Translations under genes and position numbers: made by a program
In this document: one piece after another, positions 24,895 to 33,052 of the stretch
How the letters are laid out: each line of letters begins with the position of its first letter
Position numbering within the stretch: position 1 is the stretch's first letter
Notes under the pieces: generated by a model
What the model was told of the DNA's origin: nothing
Databases searched by the model: none
Seen by the model: only the letters and a program-made list of their open reading frames with translations
Assembly (NCBI RefSeq): GCF_000341265.1
Contig: NZ_ANAE01000137.1
Span: forward strand, 10,910 to 43,961
Origin: Nocardiopsis prasina DSM 43845
Lineage (GTDB): Bacteria; Actinomycetota; Actinomycetes; Streptosporangiales; Streptosporangiaceae
Direction of reading: 5' to 3'
DNA length: 33,052 nucleotides

Positions 24895-25659
24895 TCAGCG
24901 CTCGTCCGCGACGTCGCCGGCCGCTGCCCCGCCGGTGTCCTCGGTCCGGTCCAGGGGGGTGCGTCCGCGCGCCAGCACCCACACCATGCCCGCGAAGGCC
25001 GCCACCTGGAGCGGCCATCCCATCGCCACCTTGGACAGCCCCAGCAGGGCGAAGGTGTTGGCCCAGTCGTTGGTCTCGGCGAGCCAGAGCGGGTACTGGA
25101 CCAGTACACGGATGACGCAGGGCAGCACCAGCAGCCAGGTCAGGCGGGAGGCGAGCTTGACCACGGCAGGATTGCCGCGCCAGGAGGTGAAGTCCTCCTT
25201 GTTCCCGATGAACGGACCGATCATGAGGCCGACCACCGGCCAGCGCACCAGGACCGAGAGGCTCAGCACCACCGCGTAGACCGCGTTGTAGATGATCCCG
25301 GGCAGGAAGGCGTCCTCGGCGTTGCCGCTGCGCATCGCGAAGACGGCCGCCAGGCCGATGCCGAAGAGGCTGGTGAACACGTACTGCAACGAGGAGCGCT
25401 GCACGAGTCGGAGCACACCCAGGAGCAGGGCCGCCCCGACGCCGAGGATGATCGACAGCCGCAGGTCCTCACCCGCGACGTAGGAGATCGTGAAGGTCAG
25501 GGTGGGGACGGCCGTCTCGACCATGCCGCGCTTGCCGCCCAGAGCCTCGGCGAGCTTGGTCCGGACCAGCGCCTCGACCGTTCCCTCGGTGACCGCGGGC
25601 GTCTGCGCCCGCTCCTCGGCCTGGGCCGCCTCATCGGAGGCCCGCTGCTGCTCAGTCAT
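24895..25659 (-). CDS. DUF3159 family membrane protein
   Basis: A 254-residue protein with a charged N-terminus of about 45 residues and five or six membrane helices (LSIILGVGAALLLGVLRLV, VFTSLFGIGLAAVFAM, IIYNAVYAVVLSLSVLV, LASRLTWLLVLPCVIRVLV, VAAFAGMVWVLA). The stretch RWPVVGLMIGPFIGNKEDFTSW and the start of the domain (GGKRGMVETAVPTLTF) are typical of the actinobacterial DUF3159 family; its function is unknown. It commonly lies near the TrkA pair and DUF3710/dut genes in actinobacteria, as here. ATG 25659 follows GGGAGCGGG closely. A possible leaderless upstream frame overlaps its start. Confidence 0.9.
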   Translation of the reverse strand: MTEQQRASDEAAQAEERAQTPAVTEGTVEALVRTKLAEALGGKRGMVETAVPTLTFTISYVAGEDLRLSIILGVGAALLLGVLRLVQRSSLQYVFTSLFGIGLAAVFAMRSGNAEDAFLPGIIYNAVYAVVLSLSVLVRWPVVGLMIGPFIGNKEDFTSWRGNPAVVKLASRLTWLLVLPCVIRVLVQYPLWLAETNDWANTFALLGLSKVAMGWPLQVAAFAGMVWVLARGRTPLDRTEDTGGAAAGDVADER

Positions 25660-25708
25660 CCCGCTCCCGCTCCGGTGTCGCCGTACGGCCTGTACGGCCG
25701 CCAGCCAT
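25652..25708 (-). CDS. Possible leaderless upstream ORF overlapping the DUF3159 start
   Basis: An 18-codon frame (MAGGRTGRTATPERERDD) begins at ATG 25708, 9 nt after TAGGGT (25722-25717, TANNNT form), and its TGA (25654-25652) lies inside the first codons of the DUF3159 gene, overlapping it by 8 nt. If transcription starts near 25708, this frame would be the first translated and could couple to the main gene. The peptide is Arg/Thr-rich and shows no family; low complexity makes chance likely. Confidence 0.3.
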   Translation of the reverse strand: MAGGRTGRTATPERERDD

Positions 25709-25897
25709 GATGCACCACCCTATGCGACCTGTCACAGCCGGGGAGTGGCGTTCTCGGCAACCGGAGACCGCCCCGGTACGGGCTTGCCCTCCTTTGTCAG
25801 GTGTTGCGGCGTGCCCCTTCTCACCACGGTCACTGGCCTCGGGGCCGCGTCCTTCCGTACCCTGGCGGCCCACCCGCTCTCGTGAGGAGTCAGCCCG

Positions 25898-27028
25898 ATG
25901 ACCACCAGGCAGGAAGCACCCGAGGAGGAGCACCTCCGCTTCGCCCTCACCCTGGACCCCGAGCTGGTCGAGGAGGGGGCCTCGCACGTGTGGTCCCCGT
26001 ACTCCGTCGGCGCCGTCCTCGGCCTGTTGGCCACCGGCGCGGGCGGCGACACCCTGAAGGAGCTGGTGGACCTCGTGGCCCCGGCCAGCGGCGATCCCCG
26101 GGGGCACCTGAAGGTCCTCGACGCCGCCGTCGAGGCCGCCGACGGCCTGGACCTGGCCACCCTCAACGGCCTGTACGTCCCCGCCGACCTCCCGCTGCGC
26201 GCGCGGTTCGAGGAGCGGGTCGCGGCCCAGCCCGACGCCGAGGTGGACCGGGTCGACTTCCGCAGTGACTCCGAGGGGGTGCGCACGCGGGTCAACGGCC
26301 GGGTCTCGGACGTCACCCGGGGGCTGATCCCCGAGCTGCTCGCACCCGGCACCGTCCATCCCGACGTCCGCATGCTCCTGGTCAACGCCCTGTGGGTGAA
26401 GCTGGTGTGGGCGGAGCCCTTCGACCCCTCCCTGACCCGTGACCTCGACTTCCACGCGCCGGACCGCACCCACCGGGTCCCCGCCATGCGCCGCACGGGT
26501 TCCCTGACCCACGCGGCACACGCGGGGCTGCGCATGGTCACCCTGGAGGGCGAGCACGGTCTGGCCCTGGACGTGATCGTCCCCGACTCCCCCGGGTCCG
26601 CACGCGCGCCGGTCCCACCACTCACGCCGCGGGCCCTGCGCGGGCTGTACCAGGCACGCGGGAAGGAACAGGTGACCCTGGCGCTGCCGCGCTTCACCGT
26701 CCAGACCGACACCGCGCTGCTCGACCCGCTCGCCGCCACGCCCGCGCGCGTGCGCACGCTGGCCACCGACGCGGCCGACTTCGGCGGGATCAGCGACGAG
26801 CCCCTGAAGGTTGACGCCATCGTGCACCAGGCGGTGCTGCGCGTGGACGAGAAGGGCGCCGAGGGGGCCGCCGCCACCGCCGCCGTCATGCTGATGTCGG
26901 CCGCGGTCCCACCGCCCCCCAAGGAGTTCCTCGTGGACCAGCCCTTCCTCTTCGTGCTGCGCCGCCGGGGCGCGATCCTGTTCACCGGCCGGGTCACCGA
27001 CCCCGTGGACCCGGGTCCGGCCGTGTGA
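25898..27028 (+). CDS. Serpin family protease inhibitor
   Basis: A 376-residue serpin without signal peptide. The shutter block WSPYSVGAVLGLLATGAGGDTLKEL (about 30-55) and VNALWVKLVWAEPF (about 160-175) are clear, and the C-terminal FLVDQPFLFVLRRRGAILFTGRV is the conserved serpin end. The hinge of the reactive-centre loop is E318-K-G-A-E-G-A-A-A-T327, with small residues at P12-P9 and Thr at P8, the form seen in inhibitory serpins. The loop continues AAVMLMSAAVPPPP, so the cleavage site is near Met/Ser/Ala; a P1 cannot be fixed since the segment is about four residues longer than in antitrypsin. ATG 25898 has GAGGAG 9 nt upstream. Bacterial serpins are uncommon; thermopin of Thermobifida fusca is the nearest known type. 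Confidence 0.92.
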   Translation: MTTRQEAPEEEHLRFALTLDPELVEEGASHVWSPYSVGAVLGLLATGAGGDTLKELVDLVAPASGDPRGHLKVLDAAVEAADGLDLATLNGLYVPADLPLRARFEERVAAQPDAEVDRVDFRSDSEGVRTRVNGRVSDVTRGLIPELLAPGTVHPDVRMLLVNALWVKLVWAEPFDPSLTRDLDFHAPDRTHRVPAMRRTGSLTHAAHAGLRMVTLEGEHGLALDVIVPDSPGSARAPVPPLTPRALRGLYQARGKEQVTLALPRFTVQTDTALLDPLAATPARVRTLATDAADFGGISDEPLKVDAIVHQAVLRVDEKGAEGAAATAAVMLMSAAVPPPPKEFLVDQPFLFVLRRRGAILFTGRVTDPVDPGPAV

Positions 27029-27040
27029 ACGAAACCGGCC

Positions 27041-27838
27041 TCAGGACCCCGGCAGGAAGTCGGCGGTGACGTCGGCCAGGGCCTCGTGCGCCTGGTCGTC
27101 GGTCAGCTCCGGTTCGGCGTCTCCGGACTGCTCGCCGTAGGCGCCGAACTGGGCGTGGTTCATGCCCTCGACCACCTCCGTGACGGCGTGGCCGGGCAGG
27201 TTCGCTCTTCGTTCGGTGACCTCCGCCGGGTTCAGGACGCCGTCCCGTCCCCCGGCCACCGACAGCACCGCGAGGTCGTCGCGGTCGGCGAGGTCCGCGC
27301 TCTCGGTGGCGTAGGAGGCCCACAGGATCAGGCCCGCCCACGCGACGTCGCCGTTCCCGGAGCCCAGGTGCTGTGCCGCGAAGGCTCCGCCCATGGAGTG
27401 CCCGCCCAGGTACCACTCGCTGATCCCGGGTGCGGCGCCCACCGCGCTCTCGCCCCGCGCGGAGTCCACCAGGGCCAGGTTGAGGCGCAGGTCCGGCACG
27501 ACCACCGTGGCGCCGGTCCGGGCCACCACCGGCGCCCAGGAGGCCACGTAGGCGTCGGCCTCCACCCGGGCCCCGGGGTAGAAGACGACCCCCGTCCCGG
27601 AGGGGTTCTCCGCGGGGGTGATCAGCACGCCGTCGGAGAGCCGCTCCACGACGACGGCCGGGGCCTGTTCGGCCCGGGCCAGCGGCCCGGGCTCGGCCCG
27701 GTACGGGTCGAGAGCCCAGACCACGAAGGCAGTGGCCGCCACCAGTACCAGGGCGGTGAGCGCCGCCAGAGCCCACAGCAGGGCCCGCACACCCCGGCGT
27801 CCCCGCACGCGTTCGCCGCCCGCTCCGTCACTGTCCAT
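27041..27838 (-). CDS. Membrane-anchored alpha/beta hydrolase
   Basis: A 265-residue protein with one N-terminal membrane helix (about 20-40; ALLWALAALTALVLVAATAFV) after a short positive stretch, so the rest should lie outside the cell. The hydrolase domain has GVVFYPGARVEADAYVASW, the nucleophile elbow GHSMGG, an acidic residue in VAGGRDGVLNP and the histidine in VEGMNHAQFG, together a Ser-Asp-His triad. It fits the actinobacterial alpha/beta hydrolases of the DLH/Abhydrolase_5 group; substrate unknown. The frame is open to 27919, but ATG 27838 has GAAGAGG 5 nt upstream. Its end is 12 nt from the convergent serpin gene. Confidence 0.85.
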   Translation of the reverse strand: MDSDGAGGERVRGRRGVRALLWALAALTALVLVAATAFVVWALDPYRAEPGPLARAEQAPAVVVERLSDGVLITPAENPSGTGVVFYPGARVEADAYVASWAPVVARTGATVVVPDLRLNLALVDSARGESAVGAAPGISEWYLGGHSMGGAFAAQHLGSGNGDVAWAGLILWASYATESADLADRDDLAVLSVAGGRDGVLNPAEVTERRANLPGHAVTEVVEGMNHAQFGAYGEQSGDAEPELTDDQAHEALADVTADFLPGS

Positions 27839-28048
27839 GTCCGCCTCTTCTTGATTCCGGGCGCCGGTCCTCGGAGCCGTACGGAGCACTGGCGGCGCGC
27901 GAACCGTGGTCGGGCACACGCGGGCACGACGAACCGAACTCGCGGCTCACTGACTCCGTAAGCGCCCTCGGTCCGGGCGACTCCACGTCCTTTCGCACCG
28001 TATCGCCCTGTTTGCACCGTCTCGCGTCGGGTGCTCCCCGGCCGGAAC

Positions 28049-28071
28049 CCCACCGCGCGAGAGGCGGTGGG
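28049..28071 (-). terminator. Hairpin terminator directly behind the PIG-L gene
   Basis: An 8-bp perfect inverted repeat (28049-28056 with 28064-28071; CCCACCGC/GCGGTGGG) with a 7-nt loop begins at the base next to the stop codon of the PIG-L gene on the minus strand. Confidence 0.55.
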
Positions 28072-28812
28072 TCAGGTCTCGAAGACCTCGAAGGAGGTGG
28101 CCAGGGGCACCCCGGCCCACTCCCCCGAACGCACCGCACCCTCCCGCAGGAAGGTCCGTTGGTCGAAGCCGTCCAGGTTGGCCAGGTACACCTCGTGCGC
28201 GTCCAGTGAGGCCACACCCGCGGCGAGGTCGTCCTCAGCCAGTTCGACGTAGTGGGTGGGGTCCGGGGCCGCACCGAAGGCCACGAACCGCACGCCCCGC
28301 CAGCGTTCCAGCCCTTCAGCCAGCTGGTCGGTGAACACCCAGCGGTTGTCGGCGTCGCGGACCGCGTCCAGCAGGGCCGGGCCCAGGACCCGGTGGTCGG
28401 CGTGGTTGAACCCGCCTCCCCCGGCGAAGTGCTCACGGAAGTTGATGGAGACGATCACGTCCGGCCGGTGTCTGCGGATCGCCCCGGCCAGGGCCCGGCG
28501 CAACGGCAGGCCGTACTCCAGGGTGCCGTCGGGGAAGTCCAGGAACTCCACGGTGGAGGCCCCGACTGCCGCCGCCGAGGCACGCTGCTCGGCCATCCGC
28601 AGGGGCGCGCAGGCCGCCGGGTCCAGGGAGTCGATCCCGGCCTCGCCCTGGGTCACCAGGAGTTCGACGACCTCCTTCCCCTGTGCGGTCCACCGGTGGA
28701 GCGCCGAGGAGACACCGAACTCCAGGTCGTCCGGGTGGGCCACCACCGCCAGGGCGCGGCCCCAGTCCTCGGGAAGCGGCCGGGGAGCGCTGTTCTTCGT
28801 TGTCTGAGCCAT
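28072..28812 (-). CDS. PIG-L family deacetylase
   Basis: A 246-residue zinc enzyme of the LmbE-like fold. The metal motif AHPDDLEFG is near residue 27 and the second histidine motif in FNHADHRVLGPALLDA lies near 140. Family members remove acetyl groups from N-acetylglucosamine-type sugars (for example MshB in mycothiol formation, or Mca and antibiotic biosynthesis enzymes); this one is one of the common actinobacterial paralogues and its substrate is unknown. ATG 28812 is chosen since the metal motif follows at normal distance and TAATGT (28825-28820) lies 8 nt upstream, so the mRNA may be leaderless. A hairpin sits right after the stop codon. Confidence 0.88.
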   Translation of the reverse strand: MAQTTKNSAPRPLPEDWGRALAVVAHPDDLEFGVSSALHRWTAQGKEVVELLVTQGEAGIDSLDPAACAPLRMAEQRASAAAVGASTVEFLDFPDGTLEYGLPLRRALAGAIRRHRPDVIVSINFREHFAGGGGFNHADHRVLGPALLDAVRDADNRWVFTDQLAEGLERWRGVRFVAFGAAPDPTHYVELAEDDLAAGVASLDAHEVYLANLDGFDQRTFLREGAVRSGEWAGVPLATSFEVFET

Positions 28813-28819
28813 ATGGCCC

Positions 28820-28825
28820 ACATTA
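28820..28825 (-). promoter_or_regulatory. Predicted -10 box of the PIG-L gene
   Basis: TAATGT on the minus strand ends 8 nt before ATG 28812; no Shine-Dalgarno sequence precedes that ATG. A leaderless message is likely; -35 not identified. Confidence 0.4.
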
Positions 28826-28877
28826 CGGAACGGCGCACCCCCGGACACGGTTGTCCACAGGCCGGATCGGTGAGGAC

Positions 28878-29726
28878 TCAGGAACCGGTGGTCGGTCCGT
28901 CCGCGGAACCGCTGGGCGGTCCGCTCGCCGAACCGTTGGGCGAACGGCCGGCGTTGCCGGTCTGGGCCGCCTGCTGGGCCGCACGCTGCTGCGCGGCGGC
29001 CGCCATCTGCTCCTGGATCTTCTTGGGCACGGTGATCTGGAGGAGCTCGTTGGGCGGCACCGGCTGATCGCCGCGCACCACCACGATGTTGGCGAAGACC
29101 TGCTCGATCTCGGACATCACCTCGGGCTTGCTGGCGCCCTCGCCGCGGATCACGCCGCGCAGCACCCACCGCGGTCCGTCCACGCCGATGAAGCGCACCC
29201 GCTGGCCCAGCTGTCTGCCGTCCTCGGTCTTCTTCCCCTTGATGGGGATGACCGCCTGGAGCTCGGGACCGAAGGTGCCGTCGTGGTCCTCGGCCTTACC
29301 GCCCTGCTGCGTGACCTGCTCGCGCAGCTCCTCACGCATCTCGTCCCACAGCCCGGACGACTTCGGCGCGGCGAAGGGCTGCACCTGGAGCGCGGTCTTG
29401 CCGCGCACCAGGGTGACCCCGATGATCTTCTGCTTGTTCTGCTTGTCCTGGGCGACGTTCACCTGGATCTCGGTGCCCTGCTCCATCGGCAGGAGCATGC
29501 TGCCCAGGTCCATCCGCTCGGCCTCGGGGGCGTCCTCGGTGGAGTCCCACGGTCCGGTCAACCGGTACTGGTCGGCGTCCTTGGCGGGCTGCTGGGAGGC
29601 ACGCTCCGGCTCGATCTCGTTCTCGAACGAGACCGCGCCCGCGGCGCCCTGCCGCTGCGACCGGGCCTCCGTCTCCGTGGCTCTCTCGGTCTCTTTGTCC
29701 CGCTTCTTGCGGCGGCGTCCAAACAC
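28878..29726 (-). CDS. DUF3710 family protein
   Basis: A 282-residue actinobacterial protein of unknown function. The N-terminus is highly charged (MFGRRRKKRDKETERATE), followed by the domain from about 55 to 225: GPWDSTEDAPEAERMDLGSM, GTEIQVNVAQDKQNKQKIIGV, then the SSGLWDEMREELREQV helix, the basic stretch GQRVRFIGVDGPRWVLRGVI, and VFANIVVVRGDQPVPPNELLQI. The tail (230-282) is Ala/Gln- and Gly/Ser-rich and disordered. GTG 29726 has AGAGGTG shortly upstream. It sits next to dut, as commonly in actinobacteria, suggesting a housekeeping role, which is inference. Confidence 0.9.
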   Translation of the reverse strand: MFGRRRKKRDKETERATETEARSQRQGAAGAVSFENEIEPERASQQPAKDADQYRLTGPWDSTEDAPEAERMDLGSMLLPMEQGTEIQVNVAQDKQNKQKIIGVTLVRGKTALQVQPFAAPKSSGLWDEMREELREQVTQQGGKAEDHDGTFGPELQAVIPIKGKKTEDGRQLGQRVRFIGVDGPRWVLRGVIRGEGASKPEVMSEIEQVFANIVVVRGDQPVPPNELLQITVPKKIQEQMAAAAQQRAAQQAAQTGNAGRSPNGSASGPPSGSADGPTTGS

Positions 29727-29786
29727 GCCTTCACCTCTCCGCTTCTTCCGTAGGTCCCGGGATCACACCGGGGAGTCAGGGGACGT

Positions 29787-30263
29787 TCACCGCTGCGCGG
29801 CGTGGCCCCCGGTCGAACCGAAACCACCCGCACCGCGCACCGAGTCGGGGAGCGTGTCCGCCTCGACGAACTCCGCCCGCTCCACGCGCTGGATCACCAT
29901 CTGGGCGATCCGGTCGCCGCGCGCGATCGTGACCGGGGTGTCGGTGTCGGTGTTGAGCAGGGTCACCCGGATCTCCCCCCGGTACCCGGCGTCGACGGTC
30001 CCCGGGGCGTTGACGACCGTGACCCCGTGCCGGGCGGCCAGCCCGGACCTGGGGTGCACGAAGGCCGCGAAACCGTCGGGGAGGGCGATGGCCAGACCGG
30101 TGGGGACCGTGGCGCGCTGTCCGGGGTCGAGCCGGACGTCGACGGCGGCGTACAGATCCGCCCCCGCGTCACCAGGGTGGGCGTACGCGGGCAGCGGGAG
30201 GCCGGGGTCCAGGCGCCGGACGGTGATGGTCAACTGTCCGGCTTCCAGGGATGAGGTACTCAC
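29787..30263 (-). CDS. dut: dUTP diphosphatase
   Basis: A 158-residue trimeric-type dUTPase that hydrolyses dUTP to dUMP and pyrophosphate, keeping uracil out of DNA and supplying dUMP for thymidylate. All five family motifs are present: DAGADLYAA (1), PRSGLAA (2), [10 protein letters not shown] (3), RIAQMVI (4) and [10 protein letters not shown] (5) near the end. Length is normal. The GTG start at 30263 lies 9 nt from TAGGCT (30277-30272), and no ribosome site is seen, so the message may be leaderless. The DUF3710 gene follows after 60 nt. It is separated from valS by a strong hairpin. Confidence 0.97.
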   Translation of the reverse strand: MSTSSLEAGQLTITVRRLDPGLPLPAYAHPGDAGADLYAAVDVRLDPGQRATVPTGLAIALPDGFAAFVHPRSGLAARHGVTVVNAPGTVDAGYRGEIRVTLLNTDTDTPVTIARGDRIAQMVIQRVERAEFVEADTLPDSVRGAGGFGSTGGHAAQR

Positions 30264-30271
30264 ATTCGCCG

Positions 30272-30277
30272 AGCCTA
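30272..30277 (-). promoter_or_regulatory. Predicted -10 box of dut
   Basis: TAGGCT (TANNNT form) on the minus strand ends 9 nt before the GTG of dut, downstream of the valS terminator. Confidence 0.4.
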
Positions 30278-30321
30278 TCGCTCCCAGGGCGCTGCCTTGG
30301 TGTCCAGCGTGCCGGAACGAC

Positions 30322-30356
30322 GGGGGCGGATCCGAAACGTGTTCGGACCCGCCCCC
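30322..30356 (-). terminator. Hairpin terminator behind valS
   Basis: A 15-bp inverted repeat with one mismatch (30322-30336 with 30342-30356; GGGGGCGG, mismatch, TCCGAA) and a 5-nt loop, 22 nt after the valS stop codon. Confidence 0.7.
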
Positions 30357-30378
30357 GGTGCGTCTTCGCCGGTGTCGC

Positions 30379-32952
30379 CTACTCGGTGGTCTCGGCCAGG
30401 GTGACCTCGACGCTCAGCTCACCGTCGTCGGTGGTCTCGAAGTCGATCGCAGCGGCGCGACCCGCCGCGGCGATGTCGCCGGAGGCCGCGCGGGCGGACT
30501 CGGCCTGCTTTCCGGAGACGCGGACGAGCTCGACCTCGGCGCGCATGGACAGCTTGGCCTCCGACTTGGCCTTGCGGACCGCCCGCAGCACCTCCGCGGT
30601 GGCGGCCAGGACGGCCGGGTCCCCACCGGCGGCCGCGGCGCGGTACTCGGCGGCGTCGGGCCAGCTCTGGGCGTGCACCGAACCGTCCTGCCACCAGCTC
30701 CAGACCTCGTCGGTGACGAAGGGGACGAAGGGTGCGAACAGCTTGTGCAGGGCGCCCAGAGCGATGAGCAGCGCCGCGCGGGCGGAGGCGCCCTCGGCGG
30801 CCTCGGTGTCGTAGGCCCGGGTCTTGACGAGCTCCAGGTAGTCGTCGCAGAAGTCCCAGAAGAAGCGCTCGGTGCGCTCCAGGGCCCGGGTGTGGTCGTA
30901 GGCGGTGAAGGCCGCTGTGGCCTCCTCGACCACGTCCGCCAGCGCGGCCAGCATCGCCCGGTCCAGGGGCTCGGTGACCTGGGACGGGTCGGTGGTGGCG
31001 TTCTCACCGGCGACCGACATGACGAACTTGCTGGCGTTGAGGATCTTGATGGAGAGTCGGCGGCCGACCTTCATCTGGCCCTCGTCGAGAGCGGTGTCGG
31101 TGCCCAGACGGCCGCTGGCCGCCCAGTACCGGACCGCGTCGGAGCTGTACTTCTCCAGCAGGGCGACCGGGGTGACGACGTTGCCCTTGGACTTGGACAT
31201 CTTCTTGCGGTCCGGGTCCAGGATCCACCCGGAGATACCGGTGGTGCTCCAGGGCAGGCTGCCGTTCTCGAAGTGGGCGCGGACCACCGTGGAGAACAGC
31301 CACGTGCGGATGATGTCCTGCCCCTGGGGGCGGAAGTCCATCGGGAAGACCCGCTCGAACAGGTCCTGGTCGCGTTCCCAACCCGAGGCGATCTGCGGGG
31401 AGAGCGAGGAGGTCGCCCAGGTGTCCATGACGTCCGGGTCGCCCATGAACCCGTTGGCCCGGCCCCGCTGGTCCTCGGTGTAGCCGGCGGGCGCCTGGGA
31501 GCTGGGGTCGATGGGCAGCTGGTCCTCGGTGGGCAGCAGCGGCGCGTCGTAGTTCGGGTTGCCGTCCGCGTCCAGCGGATACCAGACCGGGAACGGGACG
31601 CCGAAGAAACGCTGACGGCTGATCAGCCAGTCGCCGTTGAGGCCCTCGACCCAGTTCTCGTAGCGCTGGCGCATGTGCTCGGGGTACCAGGTGAGCTCGC
31701 GGCCGCGCTCGATGAGCTGGGCGCGCACGTCCTCGTCCCGGCCGCCGTTGCGGATGTACCACTGGCGGGTGGTGACGATCTCGAGGGGCTTGTCGCCCTT
31801 CTCGTAGAACTTCACCGGGTGGGAGATGGGCTTGGGGTCGCCGACGAGGTCGCCGCTCTCCTTGAGCAGCTCGACGGTGCGCTCCCGGGCGGTGTGGACG
31901 GTGGCCCCGGCCAACCGGGCGTAGGCCTCGCGGGCGGTGTCGGACTCGACGCCCTTGGGCGGGTCCGCGATGACGCGGCCGTCCCAGCCGATGATGGGGC
32001 GGGTCTCCAGCTGGAGCTCGCGCCACCAGGTGACGTCGGTGGTGTCACCGAAGGTGCAGATCATCGCGATGCCGGACCCCTTCTCGGGGTCGGCGAGGCG
32101 GTGCGCCTTCACGGGGACCTCGACACCGAAGACCGGGGTGGTCACGGTGGTGCCGAACAGGTCCTGGTACCGCTCGTCGTCGGGGTGGGCGACCAGGGCG
32201 ACACACGCGGCCAGCAGCTCGGGACGGGTGGTCTCGATGTGGACCGGGGTGCCGTCCGGCTTGTGGAAGGCGACCTTGTGGTAGGCGCTGGGACGCTCGC
32301 GGTCCTCCAGCTCGGCCTGGGCGACGGCGGTGCGGAAGGTGACGTCCCACAGGGTGGGCGCCTCCGACATGTAGGCCTCGCCCCGCGCCAGGTTGCGCAG
32401 GAAGGCGCGCTGGGCGGCCGCGCGGGAGTTCCCGTCGATGGTGGCGTAGGTGTGGCGCCAGTCGACGCTCAGGCCCAGACGGCGCCAGATGGACTCGAAG
32501 ACCTTCTCGTCCTCGACCGTGAGGATGTCGCACAGCTCGATGAAGTTGCGGCGGGAGATGGGGACCTGCCGCTTGGGGTCGGGCTTGTGCGGCGGCTGGA
32601 AGTCCGGGTCGTAGGGGACCGAGGGGTCGCAGCGCACGCCGTAGTAGTTCTGGACGCGGCGTTCGGTGGGCAGGCCGTTGTCGTCCCAGCCCATCGGGTA
32701 GAAGACGGCCTTGCCGTTCATCCGCTGGAAGCGCGCGACGGTGTCGGTGTGCGTGTAGGAGAACACGTGCCCGATGTGCAGCGAACCCGAGACCGTGGGC
32801 GGCGGGGTGTCGATCGAGTAGACGTCCTCGCGGCTGCGGGTGCGGTCGAAGTGATAGACGCCGGACTCATCCCATACGTCCACCCACTTCGCCTCGATAC
32901 CGTCCAGCGAAGGCTTGTCGGGCATGCGGAAGGAATGAGAGCGGTTGGTCAT
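30379..32952 (-). CDS. valS: Valine-tRNA ligase, archaeal/rickettsial sequence type
   Basis: An 857-residue class I tRNA synthetase that loads valine onto tRNA-Val. The ATP motif is [20 protein letters not shown] (HIGH class) near residue 50, and the second is [11 protein letters not shown]; the editing domain has [19 protein letters not shown]. The sequence [19 protein letters not shown] after the first motif is that of archaeal and Rickettsia ValRS, not the usual bacterial form (GTDHAGIATQ), and the C-terminal coiled coil of the bacterial form is short or absent. Start ATG 32952 has TAATAT (32965-32960) 8 nt upstream and no ribosome site, so it may be leaderless; a frame open to 33030 exists. 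No T-box leader is present. Confidence 0.93.
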   Translation of the reverse strand: MTNRSHSFRMPDKPSLDGIEAKWVDVWDESGVYHFDRTRSREDVYSIDTPPPTVSGSLHIGHVFSYTHTDTVARFQRMNGKAVFYPMGWDDNGLPTERRVQNYYGVRCDPSVPYDPDFQPPHKPDPKRQVPISRRNFIELCDILTVEDEKVFESIWRRLGLSVDWRHTYATIDGNSRAAAQRAFLRNLARGEAYMSEAPTLWDVTFRTAVAQAELEDRERPSAYHKVAFHKPDGTPVHIETTRPELLAACVALVAHPDDERYQDLFGTTVTTPVFGVEVPVKAHRLADPEKGSGIAMICTFGDTTDVTWWRELQLETRPIIGWDGRVIADPPKGVESDTAREAYARLAGATVHTARERTVELLKESGDLVGDPKPISHPVKFYEKGDKPLEIVTTRQWYIRNGGRDEDVRAQLIERGRELTWYPEHMRQRYENWVEGLNGDWLISRQRFFGVPFPVWYPLDADGNPNYDAPLLPTEDQLPIDPSSQAPAGYTEDQRGRANGFMGDPDVMDTWATSSLSPQIASGWERDQDLFERVFPMDFRPQGQDIIRTWLFSTVVRAHFENGSLPWSTTGISGWILDPDRKKMSKSKGNVVTPVALLEKYSSDAVRYWAASGRLGTDTALDEGQMKVGRRLSIKILNASKFVMSVAGENATTDPSQVTEPLDRAMLAALADVVEEATAAFTAYDHTRALERTERFFWDFCDDYLELVKTRAYDTEAAEGASARAALLIALGALHKLFAPFVPFVTDEVWSWWQDGSVHAQSWPDAAEYRAAAAGGDPAVLAATAEVLRAVRKAKSEAKLSMRAEVELVRVSGKQAESARAASGDIAAAGRAAAIDFETTDDGELSVEVTLAETTE

Positions 32953-32959
32953 GCGGGCA

Positions 32960-32965
32960 ATATTA
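32960..32965 (-). promoter_or_regulatory. Predicted -10 box of valS
   Basis: TAATAT on the minus strand ends 8 nt before ATG 32952. It is the most AT-rich spot around and matches the TANNNT form. The -35 is weak (GCGACC at 17 nt). The remaining 90 bases to the window end show nothing else. Confidence 0.5.
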
Positions 32966-33052
32966 GCCCTCCGCGCGCCCTGGTCGCTCCCGGTTTTCCC
33001 CCTCTGGCAGGGAGAACGGGGGCGGGCCACGGCGGCGGGCGCCGCCGCGCGG

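Noticed and set aside
32953..33052. T-box or other tRNA-sensing leader before valS
   Set aside because: A -10 box lies only 8 nt from the start codon, so there is no room for a leader, and no T-box sequence is seen.

Overview
The window is a stretch of very GC-rich actinobacterial chromosome. Gene content (Ser/Thr kinases with one-domain architecture, F420-type LLM oxidoreductase, DUF3159, DUF3710, AcnA-type aconitase, ECF sigma with zinc anti-sigma) and TANNNT-type -10 boxes placed just upstream of start codons fit a Streptosporangiales-like actinomycete. The presence of a bacterial serpin (the family member thermopin is known from Thermobifida fusca) makes Nocardiopsaceae my best guess; this is inference, no database was searched.

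Layout. 1-533: 5' part of a ROK regulator leaving the window on the left, divergent from a small P-loop kinase (669-1268). 1347-9219 (all minus strand, read from right to left): a four-gene group made of two related signal-peptide/membrane proteins (7201-9219 and 5913-7208, overlapping by 8 nt) followed by two tandemly duplicated membrane-anchored Ser/Thr kinases (3502-5787 and 1347-3443). 9370-12093: aconitase acnA, with a hairpin terminator behind it and a long leader in front, at whose far end two 18-bp palindromes sit on the predicted -10 and -35. 12472-13407: LLM oxidoreductase. 13545-17366: a tight plus-strand operon with 4-nt overlaps: ECF sigma, zinc anti-sigma with six membrane helices, ABC ATPase, and permease with a large C-terminal domain. 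17483-17527: a 14-codon leader peptide and mutually exclusive RNA stems in front of an EamA/DMT transporter (17644-18576). 18668-19039: DUF427 protein. 19197-21557: large secreted M64 metallopeptidase.

21710-21942 is a 233-bp foldback mobile element (MITE-like) with 16-bp perfect terminal repeats and a CTAG duplication that falls on the stop codon of the neighbouring RNA methyltransferase gene (21943-23238, minus). 23466-24849: two TrkA-type RCK proteins; 24895-25659: DUF3159 membrane protein, preceded by a possible leaderless 18-codon uORF; 25898-27028: serpin; 27041-27838: membrane-anchored alpha/beta hydrolase; 28072-28812: PIG-L deacetylase; 28878-29726: DUF3710; 29787-30263: dUTPase; 30379-32952: valyl-tRNA synthetase of the archaeal/rickettsial sequence type.

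The most interesting points are the leader-peptide attenuator in front of the EamA gene, the foldback element that reuses the stop codon, the double operator over the acnA promoter, the membrane-protein-plus-twin-kinase cluster (shared Cys/His cytoplasmic domain, thrice-repeated ectodomain, unknown kinase C-terminal domain), and the atypical ValRS. No tRNA, rRNA or CRISPR was seen.
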